A stretch of DNA of 64,000 nucleotides, taken from positions 3,038,001 to 3,102,000 of the forward strand of contig NZ_AP022586.1 of assembly GCF_010731695.1 (NCBI RefSeq). Reading direction: 5' to 3'. Below, one piece after another: positions 55,311 through 64,000 of this stretch. Numbering within the stretch: the first letter of the stretch is position 1; every line of letters starts with the position of its first letter. A program made the position numbers and the translations under genes. Source of the DNA: Mycolicibacterium litorale (GTDB lineage Bacteria > Actinomycetota > Actinomycetes > Mycobacteriales > Mycobacteriaceae). The notes beneath the pieces were generated by a model, which did no database searches, was not told where the DNA came from, and saw nothing but the letters and a program-made list of their open reading frames with translations.

Positions 55311-56819
55311 CTACCGCTTCTTGAACACCGTCCGGTGCCACTCCTTCTCGGCCACCCCGGTGATGTCGCTCATCACGTGCTTGATGGTGAGGTACTCCTC
55401 GAAGGAGTAGTCGCTCATGTCCTTGCCGAAGCCCGACGCGCCGACCCCGCCGTGCGGCATCTCGCTGATGATCGGAATGTGGTCGTTGATCCACACGCAT
55501 CCGGCGTTGATCTCGCGTGACGCCCGCTGGGCGCGGTAGACGTCGCGGGTCCACGCCGAGGCCGCCAGCCCGTAGTCGGTGTCATTGGCCTGGCGCAGCG
55601 CATCGTCGTCGTCGGTGAAGGAGCGGACGGTGAGCACCGGGCCGAAGATCTCCTGGCGGTACACCTCGGACTGCTCGGACACGTCGGCGATCAGCGTCGG
55701 CCGGTAGAACGAGCCGGGCAGGTCGGGGGCCGTTCCGCCGGTGACGATGCGTCCGCCCTCGTCGGGCGCCCGCGACACCATGGCCGCCACCTTGTCGCGG
55801 TGGGCCATCGAGATCAGCGGGCCGAGGTCGGTGTCGGGGTCCTGCGGATCGCCGACGACGATCTTGCCCATCACCTCGCCGACACCGGCGACGAAGTCGT
55901 CGTAGAGGCTGCGCGCGACGATGGCCCGGGTCGCGGCCGTGCAGTCCTGCCCCGAGTTGATCAACGCGCCGGCCACCGCACCCTGGATGGCGGCGTCGAG
56001 GTCGGCGTCGTCGAACACCACGAACGGCGCCTTGCCGCCGAGCTCGAGCTGCGTCCGGTGGCCGTGCACCGCGGCGGCGGACATGACCTTGCGGCCGACG
56101 GCCGTCGACCCGGTGAACGTCACCAGATCCACGCCGGGATGACCGGCCAGCGCGGTGCCCACGTCGGCACCGAACCCGGTGACCACGTTGAGCACCCCCG
56201 GCGGCAGCCCGGCCTCTCCGGCCAGGCGCGCCAGCGTCAGCGTGGTCAACGGCGTCAGCTCACACGGTTTGATCACCACGGTGCAGCCGGCGGCCAACGC
56301 AGGCAGCACCTTCCACACCGCCATCTGCAGCGGATAGTTCCACGGGGTGATGGTGGCGACGACGCCGATCGCCTCGCGGCGGATGCTCGAGGTGTGGTCG
56401 CCCGAGTACTCGGCGGTGGCCTTGCCCTCGAGATGGCGCGCGGCGCCGGCGAAGAAGTCGATGTTGTCGACGCTGCCCGGCACGTCGAACTCACGGGCCA
56501 GCCGCACCGGCTTGCCGGTCTGGCTTACCTCTTCGGCGATCAGCACCTCGGCGTGCTCGTCGGCCAGCTTCGCGAGTTTGGCCAGGACCGCCGACCGCTC
56601 GGCGGGGGTCGCGGTCGCCCACCCGGGCAGCGCCGCGCGCGCGGCGGCCACCGCCACGTCCACGTCGGCGTTCGCCGCGCGGGCGTATTCGGTGACGACC
56701 TCGCCGGTCGCCGGGTTGACGATCTGGAAGGCCCCGCCGCCGGTCGACACCGGTGCACCGTCGATCCAGCTGCTGGCCACTGAGTTGGACGCCAAGGCGT
56801 TCGACACAAGCGCTGTCAT
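55311..56819 (-). CDS. Aminobutyraldehyde-type aldehyde dehydrogenase (PatD-like)
   Basis: 502 residues, full NAD-dependent ALDH. ITPWNYPLQMAVWKVLPALA, the general base in LELGGKAPFVVFDDAD, and the catalytic Cys in NSGQDCTAATR are all seen; the DDADLDAAIQGAV and SGFGKDMSDYSFEEYL end are typical of gamma-aminobutyraldehyde dehydrogenases. With the divergent aminotransferase it could oxidise 4-aminobutanal to GABA in putrescine breakdown. ATG 56819 follows a TAGCGT -10 box by seven bases. Confidence 0.92.
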   Translation of the reverse strand: MTALVSNALASNSVASSWIDGAPVSTGGGAFQIVNPATGEVVTEYARAANADVDVAVAAARAALPGWATATPAERSAVLAKLAKLADEHAEVLIAEEVSQTGKPVRLAREFDVPGSVDNIDFFAGAARHLEGKATAEYSGDHTSSIRREAIGVVATITPWNYPLQMAVWKVLPALAAGCTVVIKPCELTPLTTLTLARLAGEAGLPPGVLNVVTGFGADVGTALAGHPGVDLVTFTGSTAVGRKVMSAAAVHGHRTQLELGGKAPFVVFDDADLDAAIQGAVAGALINSGQDCTAATRAIVARSLYDDFVAGVGEVMGKIVVGDPQDPDTDLGPLISMAHRDKVAAMVSRAPDEGGRIVTGGTAPDLPGSFYRPTLIADVSEQSEVYRQEIFGPVLTVRSFTDDDDALRQANDTDYGLAASAWTRDVYRAQRASREINAGCVWINDHIPIISEMPHGGVGASGFGKDMSDYSFEEYLTIKHVMSDITGVAEKEWHRTVFKKR

Positions 56820-56826
56820 GGGCCCA

Positions 56827-56832
56827 ACGCTA
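56827..56832 (-). promoter_or_regulatory. -10 box TAGCGT, leaderless promoter for the aldehyde dehydrogenase gene
   Basis: On the minus strand TAGCGT ends seven bases before ATG 56819. Confidence 0.5.
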
Positions 56833-56878
56833 ACCGACCCACCCTTGCCTTGCTACGCATCCCGCATAGTCGCACGGT

Positions 56879-56895
56879 TGAAACGATTGATTTCA
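56879..56895. promoter_or_regulatory. Candidate Lrp/AsnC operator
   Basis: Inverted repeat TGAAACGATTGATTTCA (TGAAA, seven bases, TTTCA) in the 113-base divergent region between the aldehyde dehydrogenase and the Lrp gene. An A/T-rich palindrome in a GC-rich genome at this place suits an Lrp-family site. Confidence 0.45.
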
Positions 56896-56932
56896 TAGAT
56901 CTGGTTGCCCCATACGACGAATTCCGTGCACA

Positions 56933-57463
56933 ATGCCTCGTATGGCCAACCCAGAGGGCGAGCACGACATCCAGCCGGTGTCGCTGCGCGTGAGCCAGTC
57001 GCGTCCGGGCACGTTCTTCCAACTCGACGAGTTGTCCAAGGCGATCATCGAGAAGTTGCAGCAGGACGGACGGCGCTCCTACGCCGGCATCGGCAAGGCC
57101 GTCGGCCTGTCGGAGGCCGCGGTGCGCCAGCGCGTTCAGCGCATGGTGGACGCCGGGGTCATGCAGATCGTCGCCGTGACGGATCCGATGCAACTCGGTT
57201 TCGCCCGGCAGGCCATGATCGGAATCCGCTGCACCGGGGACACGACGAAGATCGCCGAGAAACTGGCCGCGATCCCGTCTGTCGACTACGTGGTGCTCAC
57301 CGCGGGCTCCTTCGACGCCATCGCCGAAGTGGTCTGCGAGGACGACGACGACCTTCTGGATCTTCTGAACACGAGGATCCGCGCACTACCGGGAGTGGTA
57401 TCCACGGAGACGTTGGTTTACCTCAAACTGGTCAAGCAGCAATACAATTGGGGAACACGATGA
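56933..57463 (+). CDS. Lrp/AsnC-family transcriptional regulator
   Basis: 176 residues. The N-terminal ~30 residues are a non-conserved tail; the HTH is IIEKLQQDGRRSYAGIGKAV, GLSEAAVRQRVQRMVDAG, and the RAM ligand-sensing domain spans about 80-165 (VTDPMQLGFARQAMIGI, VLTAGSFDAIAEVVC). It should sense an amino acid or amine and control the flanking aminotransferase and aldehyde dehydrogenase. It overlaps the aminotransferase ATG by four bases (ATGA). ATG 56942 is an alternative start. Confidence 0.9.
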   Translation: MPRMANPEGEHDIQPVSLRVSQSRPGTFFQLDELSKAIIEKLQQDGRRSYAGIGKAVGLSEAAVRQRVQRMVDAGVMQIVAVTDPMQLGFARQAMIGIRCTGDTTKIAEKLAAIPSVDYVVLTAGSFDAIAEVVCEDDDDLLDLLNTRIRALPGVVSTETLVYLKLVKQQYNWGTR

Positions 57464-58845
57464 CGCAGTCCTATATCACCGAACCCGTGACGACCGAGCT
57501 CGGAGCCAAAGCCAACCGCCACCTGTGGGGCCACTTCGCCCGCCACGGCGAGGGCATCACTCCGCCGATCATCACCCGCGGCGAGGGTGTGCGGATCTGG
57601 GATGACAAGGGCCGCAGCTACATCGACGGGCTGTCGGGGCTGTTCGTGGTGCAGGTCGGCCACGGCCGCAGGGAACTCGCCGAGGCGGCCGCCAAACAGG
57701 CCGAGACGCTGTCGTTCTTCCCGCTGTGGTCCTACGCGACCCCGCCGGCGATCGAACTGGCCGAGCGCATCGCGAACTACGCCCCCGGCGACCTGAACCG
57801 GGTGTTCTTCACCACCGGCGGCGGCGAGGCCGTCGAGAGCGCGTGGAAGTTGGCCAAGCAGTACTTCAAGCTGACCGGCAAACCCGGTAAGCACAAGGTG
57901 GTTTCGCGTGCGATCGCCTATCACGGCACGCCGCAGGGTGCGCTGGCGATCACGGGCATCCCGGCGTTCAAGGCGCCGTTCGAACCGCTGACCCCGGGCG
58001 GCTTCCGTGCCCCGAACACCAACTTCTACCGCGCGCCCGAACTGTATGCCCACGACGCCAAGGCATTCGGGCAGTACTGCGCCGATCGCATCGCCGAGGC
58101 CATCGAATTCGAGGGTCCCGACACGGTCGCGGCGGTGTTCCTCGAGCCCGTCCAGAACGCCGGTGGCTGCTTCCCGCCTCCCCCAGGGTATTTCGAGCGC
58201 GTCCGTGAGATCTGCGACGAGTACGACGTGCTGCTGGTCTCCGACGAGGTGATCTGCGCCTACGGCCGCATCGGTTCGATGTTCGCCTGCGACGACTTCG
58301 GCTACGTGCCGGACATCATCACCAGCGCCAAGGGCCTGACGTCGGGCTACTCCCCGCTGGGCGCGATGATCGCCAGCGACCGACTGTTCGAACCGTTCAA
58401 CGACGGCAAGACGACGTTCGGGCACGGCTACACCTTCGGCGGGCATCCGGTGTCCGCGGCGGTGGCACTGGCCAACCTCGACATCTTCGAGCGCGAGGGC
58501 CTCAACGACCACGTCAAGGAGAACGCCCCCGCGTTCCGGGCCACGCTGGAGAAGCTGTACGACCTGCCGATCGTCGGCGACGTCCGCGGTGAGGGCTTCT
58601 TCTACGGCATCGAACTGGTCAAGGACAAGGCGACCAAGGAGACGTTCGACGACGACGAGTCGGAGCGGCTGCTGCGCGGATTCCTGACGCCCGCGCTCTG
58701 GGAGGCGGGGCTGTACTGCCGCGCCGACGACCGGGGCGACCCAGTGGTCCAGCTGGCGCCGCCGCTGGTCAGCGGTCAGGCCGAGTTCGACGCGATCTAC
58801 GAGATCCTGCACGGCGTTCTCAGCGAGGCGGGCCGCCGGCTCTGA
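57460..58845 (+). CDS. Class III PLP aminotransferase (putrescine/omega-amine type)
   Basis: 461 residues. The PLP-lysine is in TSAKGLTSGYSPLGAM, the cofactor Asp in LLVSDEVICAYGR, and YIDGLSGLFVVQVGHGR and FFTTGGGEAVESAWKLAK are family hallmarks of the omega-amino acid:pyruvate/putrescine aminotransferase group. It would convert a diamine or beta/omega-amine to an aldehyde for the divergent dehydrogenase. Start ATG 57460 lies in the regulator's stop. Position matches M. tuberculosis Rv3329, just before dacB1. Confidence 0.93.
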   Translation: MTQSYITEPVTTELGAKANRHLWGHFARHGEGITPPIITRGEGVRIWDDKGRSYIDGLSGLFVVQVGHGRRELAEAAAKQAETLSFFPLWSYATPPAIELAERIANYAPGDLNRVFFTTGGGEAVESAWKLAKQYFKLTGKPGKHKVVSRAIAYHGTPQGALAITGIPAFKAPFEPLTPGGFRAPNTNFYRAPELYAHDAKAFGQYCADRIAEAIEFEGPDTVAAVFLEPVQNAGGCFPPPPGYFERVREICDEYDVLLVSDEVICAYGRIGSMFACDDFGYVPDIITSAKGLTSGYSPLGAMIASDRLFEPFNDGKTTFGHGYTFGGHPVSAAVALANLDIFEREGLNDHVKENAPAFRATLEKLYDLPIVGDVRGEGFFYGIELVKDKATKETFDDDESERLLRGFLTPALWEAGLYCRADDRGDPVVQLAPPLVSGQAEFDAIYEILHGVLSEAGRRL

Positions 58846-58853
58846 CACCGGCG

Positions 58854-58859
58854 TAGCGT
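58854..58859 (+). promoter_or_regulatory. -10 box TAGCGT, leaderless promoter for SMP-30-like gene
   Basis: TAGCGT ends seven bases before GTG 58867, just after the aminotransferase stop. Confidence 0.5.
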
Positions 58860-58866
58860 CGGCGGC

Positions 58867-59880
58867 GTGGCCTCCACGCGCAAACCGTCGATAGATCCAG
58901 TCCGCTGGCAGCCGCCGCCCGTCGACGAGCTGCCGCCGCTGCCCGCGCCGCAGCTGACCGTCGTCCCCGTGCCGGGTCACGCACCCGAGGACGTGGTGGT
59001 CGACGCCGAGGGCCGGCTCTACACCGGCGTCGACGACGGCCGGATCCTGCGGCTGTCCCCCTCCGGCGGCGAGGCGACGGTCATCGCCAACACCGGCGGC
59101 CGTCCGCTCGGCCTCGAGGTCGCCCGCGACGGACGGCTGCTGATCTGCGACAGCCCGCGTGGCCTGCTGGTGCTCGACGCCGGCACCGGCACGCTCGAGC
59201 CGCTGGTCGAAACCGTCGACGGCCGGCACCTGCAGTTCTGCTCGAATGTGACCGAAACACCCGACGGCGCACTGTATTTCACCGAGTCGACGAGTGCGTT
59301 CACCTACGAACACTTCAAGGGTGCGGTGCTGGAATCGCGGGCGCGGGGCGGCCTGTTCCGCCGCGATCCCGACGGCTCGGTCACCACGCTGGCCGACGGC
59401 CTGTACTTCACCAACGGCGTGACCGTCACCGCCGACGGGTCCGCGCTGGTGTTCGCCGAGACGCTCGGGCGGCGGCTGTCGAAGTACCGGCTGACCGGGC
59501 CGCGGGCCGGGACCATCACCCCACTGGTGCAGCACCTGCCCGGCCACCCCGACAACATGTCGACGGGCGCGGACGGCCGGATCTGGGTGGCGATGGTGTC
59601 GCCGCCGAACGCCGCCGCCGAGTGGTTGGCCCCGCGGCCTCCGGTGCTGCGCAAGCTCATGTGGCTGCTGCCCGACCGGTTCGCCCCGCAGATCGCGCCC
59701 GAGGTGTGGGCGGTGGCCTTCGACCCGGACAGCGGCGAGGCGGTCGCCGGGCTGCGGACCACACACCCGGACTTCGGCATGGTGACCGGACTCGTCGAGT
59801 CGGACGGGCGGCTGTGGCTGGCGTGCATCGGGGCGTCGGCACTTGCGCACGTCGCGCTCGACGACGTGACCCTGCGCTGA
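58867..59880 (+). CDS. SMP-30/strictosidine synthase-like beta-propeller protein
   Basis: 337 residues, six-bladed propeller. Repeated blade strands such as [54 protein letters not shown] and [17 protein letters not shown] mark the SMP-30/gluconolactonase and strictosidine-synthase-like superfamily. The Glu/Asp metal ligands of gluconolactonases (for example in EDVVVD and [11 protein letters not shown]) are present in places. No signal peptide. Probably a lactonase or esterase of unknown substrate. Confidence 0.85.
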   Translation: MASTRKPSIDPVRWQPPPVDELPPLPAPQLTVVPVPGHAPEDVVVDAEGRLYTGVDDGRILRLSPSGGEATVIANTGGRPLGLEVARDGRLLICDSPRGLLVLDAGTGTLEPLVETVDGRHLQFCSNVTETPDGALYFTESTSAFTYEHFKGAVLESRARGGLFRRDPDGSVTTLADGLYFTNGVTVTADGSALVFAETLGRRLSKYRLTGPRAGTITPLVQHLPGHPDNMSTGADGRIWVAMVSPPNAAAEWLAPRPPVLRKLMWLLPDRFAPQIAPEVWAVAFDPDSGEAVAGLRTTHPDFGMVTGLVESDGRLWLACIGASALAHVALDDVTLR

Positions 59881-59881
59881 G

Positions 59882-59943
59882 CGCCGAGACTGCGGTGAGA
59901 TCGCCGATCCGCCCGAAACCGTGATCTCCCAGCAGTCTCGGCG
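59882..59943. repeat. 62-bp palindromic intergenic element, copy 2
   Basis: Perfect 12-base inverted arms CGCCGAGACTGC (59882-59893) and GCAGTCTCGGCG (59932-59943), with inner GAGATC/GATCTC pairing. Same length and shared CGTGATCTCC offset as the copy at 33841. A single arm, CGCCGAGACT, also occurs at 16821-16830 between narI and desA3. Confidence 0.7.
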
Positions 59944-59963
59944 GAGGCGAGGGCGGAGGCGAG
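59940..59963. repeat. Tandem 12-bp repeat
   Basis: Two exact copies of GGCGGAGGCGAG directly follow, and start inside, the right arm of the 62-bp element. Likely slippage; no coding potential. Confidence 0.6.
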
Positions 59964-60032
59964 TGCGCGGCGCGAGTCACACCGACCACATCCGTCACAG
60001 CGAGCCTCCGGCCAAACCGGTCGCCGATCCCC

Positions 60033-60038
60033 TAATCT
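60033..60038 (+). promoter_or_regulatory. -10 box TAATCT, leaderless promoter for dacB1
   Basis: TAATCT is five bases before ATG 60044 and eight before ATG 60047, so both starts fit. Confidence 0.45.
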
Positions 60039-60043
60039 CCGCG

Positions 60044-61279
60044 ATGATGGCGACCTCACGGAACCTCTCGACCCGCGTTGCGGCGCTGGCCGCGGCGGTG
60101 GCGATGCTGGTCGCCCCCGCGCTGGCCGCCGCGCCGACCGCCGGTGCACAACCCGCCCCGGAGAACGCGACGTGCCCGTACCGCGTGACCACGCCGCCCG
60201 CGGTCGACGCGTCCGAGGTGCCCAAACCCGGCCAGGACCCGCCCGTCGCGCTGCCGGTGCCCAACTCCCCGCTCGGCGGGGACGCGCTGGCCGGCTGCGG
60301 CATCATCACCGCCCCCGGCGCCCCGCCCGCCCCCGGCGACGTCTCCGCCGAGGCGTGGCTGGTCGCCGACATGGACACCGGCGACGTGATCGCCGCCCGC
60401 GACCCGCACGGCAGGCACCGCCCGGCCAGCGTGATCAAAGTGCTCACCGCGGTGCAGTCGATCAAGGAACTCAACCTGGCCAAGGCGGTCCCCGGTACCC
60501 CCGAGGACGCGGCGGCCGAGGGCACGCGCGTCGGCGTCGACGTCGGCGGCCTCTACACCGTCAACGATCTGCTGCACGGGCTGCTGATGTACTCCGGCAA
60601 CGACGCCGCCCACGCGTTGGCCCGCCAGCTCGGCGGTATGGACACCACGCTGCTCAAGCTCAATCAACTGGCCAGCAAGCTCGGCGGCCGCGACACCCGC
60701 GTGGCCACCCCGTCCGGACTGGACGGGCCCGGGATGAGCACGTCGGCCTACGACCTCGCGCTGTTCTACCGGTATGCCTGGCGCAACCCGACTTTCACCG
60801 AGATCGTCGCGACCCGCACCTACGACTTCCCTGGGCGCGACGGCAACCCGCCGTACCCGATCGAGAACGACGTCAAGCTGCTCTACAACTATCCGGGTGC
60901 GCTCGGCGGCAAGACCGGCTTCACCGACGACGCCGGGCAGACCTTCGTCGGCGGCGCCGAACGCGACGGGCGCCGGCTGGTGGCGGTCCTGCTGCGCGGC
61001 ACCCGGCAGCCGATCGCCCCGTGGGAACAGGCCGCCCGGCTGCTCGACTACGGCTTCGGACTGCCGCAGGGCACGAAGGTCGGCACGCTGATCGAACCCG
61101 ACCCCTCCCTGGACCCGCAGCCCAAGACCGCCGAGACCGAGGCCGCGGCGCAGGCGGCGGCCATCCTGCCCGCGGCCGACGCGATGCCCGTGCGGGTCGG
61201 CGTGGCGGTGATCGGCGGGATCATCGTGTTCGCGCTGATCATGGCGGCCCGCTCGCTCAACCGGCGCCCTCAGCACTGA
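60044..61279 (+). CDS. dacB1: D-alanyl-D-alanine carboxypeptidase DacB1
   Basis: 411 residues. A signal peptide ([19 protein letters not shown], ending near GAQPAP), a Pro/Ala/Val-rich stretch to about 100, then the penicillin-binding SxxK (SVIK in [12 protein letters not shown]), SGN (YSGND) and KTG ([10 protein letters not shown]) motifs, and one C-terminal membrane helix ([13 protein letters not shown]) with a basic end. It trims D-Ala from pentapeptides at the outer face of the membrane. ATG 60047 is an alternative start. It matches Rv3330. Its end overlaps the convergent gene by 23 bases. Confidence 0.95.
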   Translation: MMATSRNLSTRVAALAAAVAMLVAPALAAAPTAGAQPAPENATCPYRVTTPPAVDASEVPKPGQDPPVALPVPNSPLGGDALAGCGIITAPGAPPAPGDVSAEAWLVADMDTGDVIAARDPHGRHRPASVIKVLTAVQSIKELNLAKAVPGTPEDAAAEGTRVGVDVGGLYTVNDLLHGLLMYSGNDAAHALARQLGGMDTTLLKLNQLASKLGGRDTRVATPSGLDGPGMSTSAYDLALFYRYAWRNPTFTEIVATRTYDFPGRDGNPPYPIENDVKLLYNYPGALGGKTGFTDDAGQTFVGGAERDGRRLVAVLLRGTRQPIAPWEQAARLLDYGFGLPQGTKVGTLIEPDPSLDPQPKTAETEAAAQAAAILPAADAMPVRVGVAVIGGIIVFALIMAARSLNRRPQH

Positions 61280-62144
61280 CCCACCGGCGCAGCAGCGCCT
61301 CGGCGTCACCACACATCCGGGCGATCAGGTCGGCGGCCGGGACGGCGCCGGCCACCATGCCCACACTCTGCCCCGCGTTGACCGGTGTCGGGCGGCCCGC
61401 GTCGTCGGTCAGCACCCGTTCGGGGAGGTGTTCCGGCCACGGGTAGCCGCCGGCGATGTCGAACTCGCGGGTCAGCGCCGTCGCCTCCGCCTCGGCGGAC
61501 AGCAGCGCCGCCCGCGACGCCGGTGGGGTCAGCGCCTCCGGGCAGGCGGCGAAGACGGTGCCGAGCCAGGCCGCCGACGCACCCGCCGCCAGGACGGCCG
61601 CCAAACCTCTCCCCGACGCGATCCCGCCCGCGGCCAGGACCGGCACCTCGACCCGGTCGAGCACCTCGGTGAGCAACGGCAGCGTCCCGACCCGCGGTTC
61701 GCCGTGGCCGCCGCCCTCGGCGCCCCGGGCCACCAGCACGTCGACGCCGGCGTCGACCCCGCGGTGCGCGGCCTCGGTGGTGCCGACCTGGGTCGCGGTC
61801 GTCACGCCCGCGTCGTGGGCGCGCGCCACCCATTCGAAGTCGTCGCCGAAGCTCACGCTCAGCAGGGCCGGCCGGGCCGCCAACGCGGTCTCCAGCAGCC
61901 GCGGCTCGCGCCGTGTCACCCAGTGCACGAGGCCGATTCCGAAGGGACGCTCCAGATCCGAGAGCTCCCGCAGTTGGGTGGTCAACTGCTCCGCGGTGCC
62001 GGCGCTGCCCATCCCGACCATACCGAGGCCGCCTGCGCGCGAGACGGCCGCGGCGAGGCGACCCCCGGCGGCACCGCCCATGGGGGCGTTGACGATCGGC
62101 ACGTCCATGCCCATCGACCGGCACCAGGGTGTCAACAGCGGCAT
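61257..62144 (-). CDS. Nitronate monooxygenase family FMN enzyme
   Basis: 295 residues, TIM barrel. Opening [39 protein letters not shown] with its catalytic His region, and [20 protein letters not shown] phosphate-binding loop define the 2-nitropropane dioxygenase/NMO family. It oxidises propionate-3-nitronate or related nitronates with FMN. ATG 62144 lies seven bases after a TAGCGT -10 box, divergent from the guanidinium exporter gene. Confidence 0.9.
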   Translation of the reverse strand: MPLLTPWCRSMGMDVPIVNAPMGGAAGGRLAAAVSRAGGLGMVGMGSAGTAEQLTTQLRELSDLERPFGIGLVHWVTRREPRLLETALAARPALLSVSFGDDFEWVARAHDAGVTTATQVGTTEAAHRGVDAGVDVLVARGAEGGGHGEPRVGTLPLLTEVLDRVEVPVLAAGGIASGRGLAAVLAAGASAAWLGTVFAACPEALTPPASRAALLSAEAEATALTREFDIAGGYPWPEHLPERVLTDDAGRPTPVNAGQSVGMVAGAVPAADLIARMCGDAEALLRRWVSAEGAG

Positions 62145-62151
62145 TCGTGCG

Positions 62152-62157
62152 ACGCTA
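62152..62157 (-). promoter_or_regulatory. -10 box TAGCGT, leaderless promoter for nitronate monooxygenase gene
   Basis: On the minus strand TAGCGT ends seven bases before ATG 62144. The oppositely directed TACCCT at 62167-62172 is a candidate -10 box for the exporter gene. Confidence 0.5.
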
Positions 62158-62190
62158 CCGCCTTGCTACCCTGGGGTTGTCACCAGTTGA

Positions 62191-62236
62191 CACCGGACGA
62201 GCGGCACCGTACCCGGCCAGCGACAAGACGGCGCTT
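62191..62236 (+). ncRNA. Guanidine-III (ykkC-III) riboswitch
   Basis: The stretch holds, in order, ACCGGACGAG, a G/C-rich segment ending in ACCGTACCCGG, and GACAAGACGGCGC, which match the ykkC-III consensus nearly base for base. CCGG arms can form P1, and CCGT pairs with ACGG of the 3' segment to make the pseudoknot, with one A-C mismatch further along. The exporter's GGAGG ribosome site begins two bases beyond it, so ligand binding can control translation. The next gene is a guanidinium exporter. Confidence 0.88.
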
Positions 62237-62248
62237 CGGAGGTGCATC

Positions 62249-62566
62249 GTGGCCTGGTTGATCTTGACGTTGTCCGGAGTTCTCGAGGCGGTGTGGGCGA
62301 GCGCGCTGAGCCGCTCGCAGGGCTTCACCCGCCTGGTGCCGTCGCTCATCTTCGTTGTGGCGATGGTGTTTTCGATGGCCGGCCTGGCGTTCGCGATGCG
62401 GGACCTGCCGCCAGGCACCAGCTACACCGTGTGGGTGGGGATCGGTGCGGTGCTGACGGTCGCGTACGCGATCGTGACCGGCGCCGAATCCGCGTCGCTG
62501 ATCAAAATCCTGCTGATGCTCGGCATCGTGGCCTGCGTCATCGGCTTGAAGCTGATCACTCACTGA
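62249..62566 (+). CDS. gdx: Guanidinium exporter Gdx (SugE), SMR family
   Basis: 105 residues with four membrane helices. The Gdx substrate-site residues all align: Glu13 and Trp16 (GVLEAVWAS), Ser42 (FSMAG), Tyr59 and Trp62 (TSYTVWVG); the C-terminus GLKLITH matches the SugE ending. It exports guanidinium in exchange for protons as an antiparallel dimer. The GTG start at 62249 has GGAGG seven bases upstream and the riboswitch just before that. It overlaps the convergent YihY gene by seven bases. Confidence 0.95.
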   Translation: MAWLILTLSGVLEAVWASALSRSQGFTRLVPSLIFVVAMVFSMAGLAFAMRDLPPGTSYTVWVGIGAVLTVAYAIVTGAESASLIKILLMLGIVACVIGLKLITH

Positions 62567-63582
62567 CGCCGGCGCAGCCGCGAGAGGCCAACGGCGCCAA
62601 GCGCTCCCACCGCCGCGGCGGCCAGAGTGCCGGGTAGCCCTACGCCCTCGCGGACCTGCACCCGGGTGGTGATCTGGGCGGGGTTGGGCGGGTCCACCGG
62701 CGCGGCGAGCATGTTGTCGCGCGAGGTGGCCGCCCACGCCGTCGCGAACAGGATCAGCCGGGCGGTGATGTAGGCGAACACCATCAGGCCGAGGACGGGT
62801 CCGAACGTCGCGCCGGCGGGACCCGTCAGCACCGTCCGCAGATACAGCGACGCCACCTGTTTGAACACCTCGAAGGCGACCGCCGCCAGCAGCCCCGCCC
62901 GTACCGAACTGCGGAAGCTGATCGACTCGCGCGGTAGCCGGGCGATCATCCAGGTGAACAGCAGCCACGAGATGCCGACCGCCACGAGCATCGAGAGCGC
63001 CCGCAACCCCCAGGTGATGCCGGGCACGTTCTCGAGCCCGCCCCAAGCCAGCACGCGGGTGATCACCCCCTGGTCGCCCAGGGCGGTCAGCGCCACCGTC
63101 AGCACGATCGCGAGGAAGGCCGACAACAGAGCGACCAGATCCGACAGCTTGGTGCCGACGAACCCCCCGGTTCCGCTGCGCTGCTCCCACATCGCGCTGA
63201 GCGCCTCGCGCAGGTTCGCCATCCAGCCCAGCCCGGCCCACGCGGCGGTGGCCAGGCCGAAGATCCCGAGCGAGGTGCGCGAGTCGATCGCGGTGTTCAT
63301 CAGGTCGACCACCTGCTGGCCGACGTCCCCGGAGATGGTCTGCCGGATCCGGTCCTCGATGCCCGCGAGCACATCGGGTTGTCCGGCGAGCACGAACCCG
63401 GTGACGGAGAAGCCCAGCATCAGCAGCGGGAACAGGGCGAACACCGTGAAGTAGGTGATGCCCGCGGCGTAGAAGTCGCCCTTGCTCTCCTGGTAGCGGT
63501 GCTGAGCGCGCATGACGTGGTCGAACCAGCCGTACCGGGCGCGCCACCGGTCCAGCACGCCGGGTTCGGCCGGTTCCTCCAC
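62560..63582 (-). CDS. YihY/BrkB-family membrane protein (Rv3335c type)
   Basis: 340 residues with six hydrophobic segments. SKGDFYAAGITYFTVFALFP is the YihY opening, and GPVLGLMVFAYITARLILFATAW closes the membrane domain as split parts GPVLGLMVFAYITARLI and LFATAWAA. The C-terminal tail is short, with one further hydrophobic stretch and a basic RLRRRQ end. The family was once called ribonuclease BN, wrongly. Role unknown, probably envelope or transport. GTG at 63582. trpS ends 15 bases upstream on the same strand. Confidence 0.9.
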   Translation of the reverse strand: MEEPAEPGVLDRWRARYGWFDHVMRAQHRYQESKGDFYAAGITYFTVFALFPLLMLGFSVTGFVLAGQPDVLAGIEDRIRQTISGDVGQQVVDLMNTAIDSRTSLGIFGLATAAWAGLGWMANLREALSAMWEQRSGTGGFVGTKLSDLVALLSAFLAIVLTVALTALGDQGVITRVLAWGGLENVPGITWGLRALSMLVAVGISWLLFTWMIARLPRESISFRSSVRAGLLAAVAFEVFKQVASLYLRTVLTGPAGATFGPVLGLMVFAYITARLILFATAWAATSRDNMLAAPVDPPNPAQITTRVQVREGVGLPGTLAAAAVGALGAVGLSRLRRRQ

Positions 63583-63597
63583 ACCAGCCTCCAGTCG

Positions 63598-64000
<403 letters not shown>

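Noticed and set aside
57418..59850. 810-codon minus-strand frame over the aminotransferase and SMP-30-like genes
   Set aside because: Opposite two motif-bearing genes and lacks any recognisable domain.

Overview
The window is a high-GC actinobacterial chromosome segment that reads as a fast-growing mycobacterium (Mycolicibacterium-like). The main evidence is gene order, compared from memory with Mycobacterium tuberculosis Rv3293-Rv3336c: pcd, lhr, nei, an Rv3300c-type pseudouridine synthase, glpD2, lpdA, Rv3304, amiA1, amiB1, deoD, pmmB, upp, Rv3311, add, deoA, cdd, sdhCDAB, sigJ, an Rv3329-type aminotransferase, dacB1, an Rv3335c-type YihY protein and trpS. GTG starts, 4-base start/stop overlaps and leaderless promoters (TANNNT followed 5-8 bases later by the start codon) support the same assignment. 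Both ends are cut: an aldehyde dehydrogenase on the left, trpS on the right.

Layout. 1-8.8 kb: piperideine-6-carboxylate dehydrogenase end, a GT1 glycosyltransferase, a small membrane-like protein, an SDR, the large repair helicase Lhr and the base-excision glycosylase Nei2. 8.9-16.8 kb: a compact narK-narGHJI nitrate respiration operon. 16.8-22.6 kb: an acyl-CoA desaturase with its ferredoxin-type reductase and a divergent TetR regulator (DesT-like logic), an enoyl-CoA hydratase, an SDR, an NmrA-like protein and a proline-rich exported protein. 22.7-27.5 kb: MOSC protein, pseudouridine synthase, glpD2 and lpdA. 27.6-36.7 kb: gamma-glutamylcyclotransferase-like protein, DUF4032 kinase-fold protein, two M20 amidohydrolases, purine nucleoside phosphorylase, AbrB-type transporter with divergent MarR, phosphohexomutase and upp. 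36.7-38.4 kb: a three-gene cassette with ESX/type VII flavour (EspC-like protein, WXG-like/NlpC-P60 fusion, YbaB-like protein) where M. tuberculosis has sapM. 38.4-47.6 kb: Rv3311 homologue, SDR, MarR-add, deoA-cdd and sdhCDAB. 47.6-64 kb: AI-2E-type transporter, exported Trp-rich protein, carboxymuconolactone decarboxylase facing SigJ, arginine deiminase with permease, acyltransferase, DUF732 protein, an Lrp-controlled amine/aldehyde module, SMP-30-like protein, DacB1, nitronate monooxygenase, a guanidinium exporter under a guanidine-III riboswitch, YihY and trpS.

How genes work together. Nucleoside salvage is concentrated here (deoD, upp, add, deoA, cdd, and the phosphohexomutase). narGHJI and sdhCDAB both exchange electrons with the quinone pool, as do glpD2 and probably lpdA. 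The best regulatory finds are a textbook ECF41 promoter (TGTCACA, 16 bases, CGTC) in front of the decarboxylase gene that faces the ECF41 factor SigJ, a guanidine-III riboswitch before a Gdx exporter whose ligand-site residues all match, paired GTGAAC palindromes between the desaturase operon and its TetR gene, and a 62-bp palindromic intergenic repeat present twice. No insertion sequences, prophage, tRNA, rRNA or CRISPR arrays were seen, and no stretch longer than about 300 bases lacks a gene.
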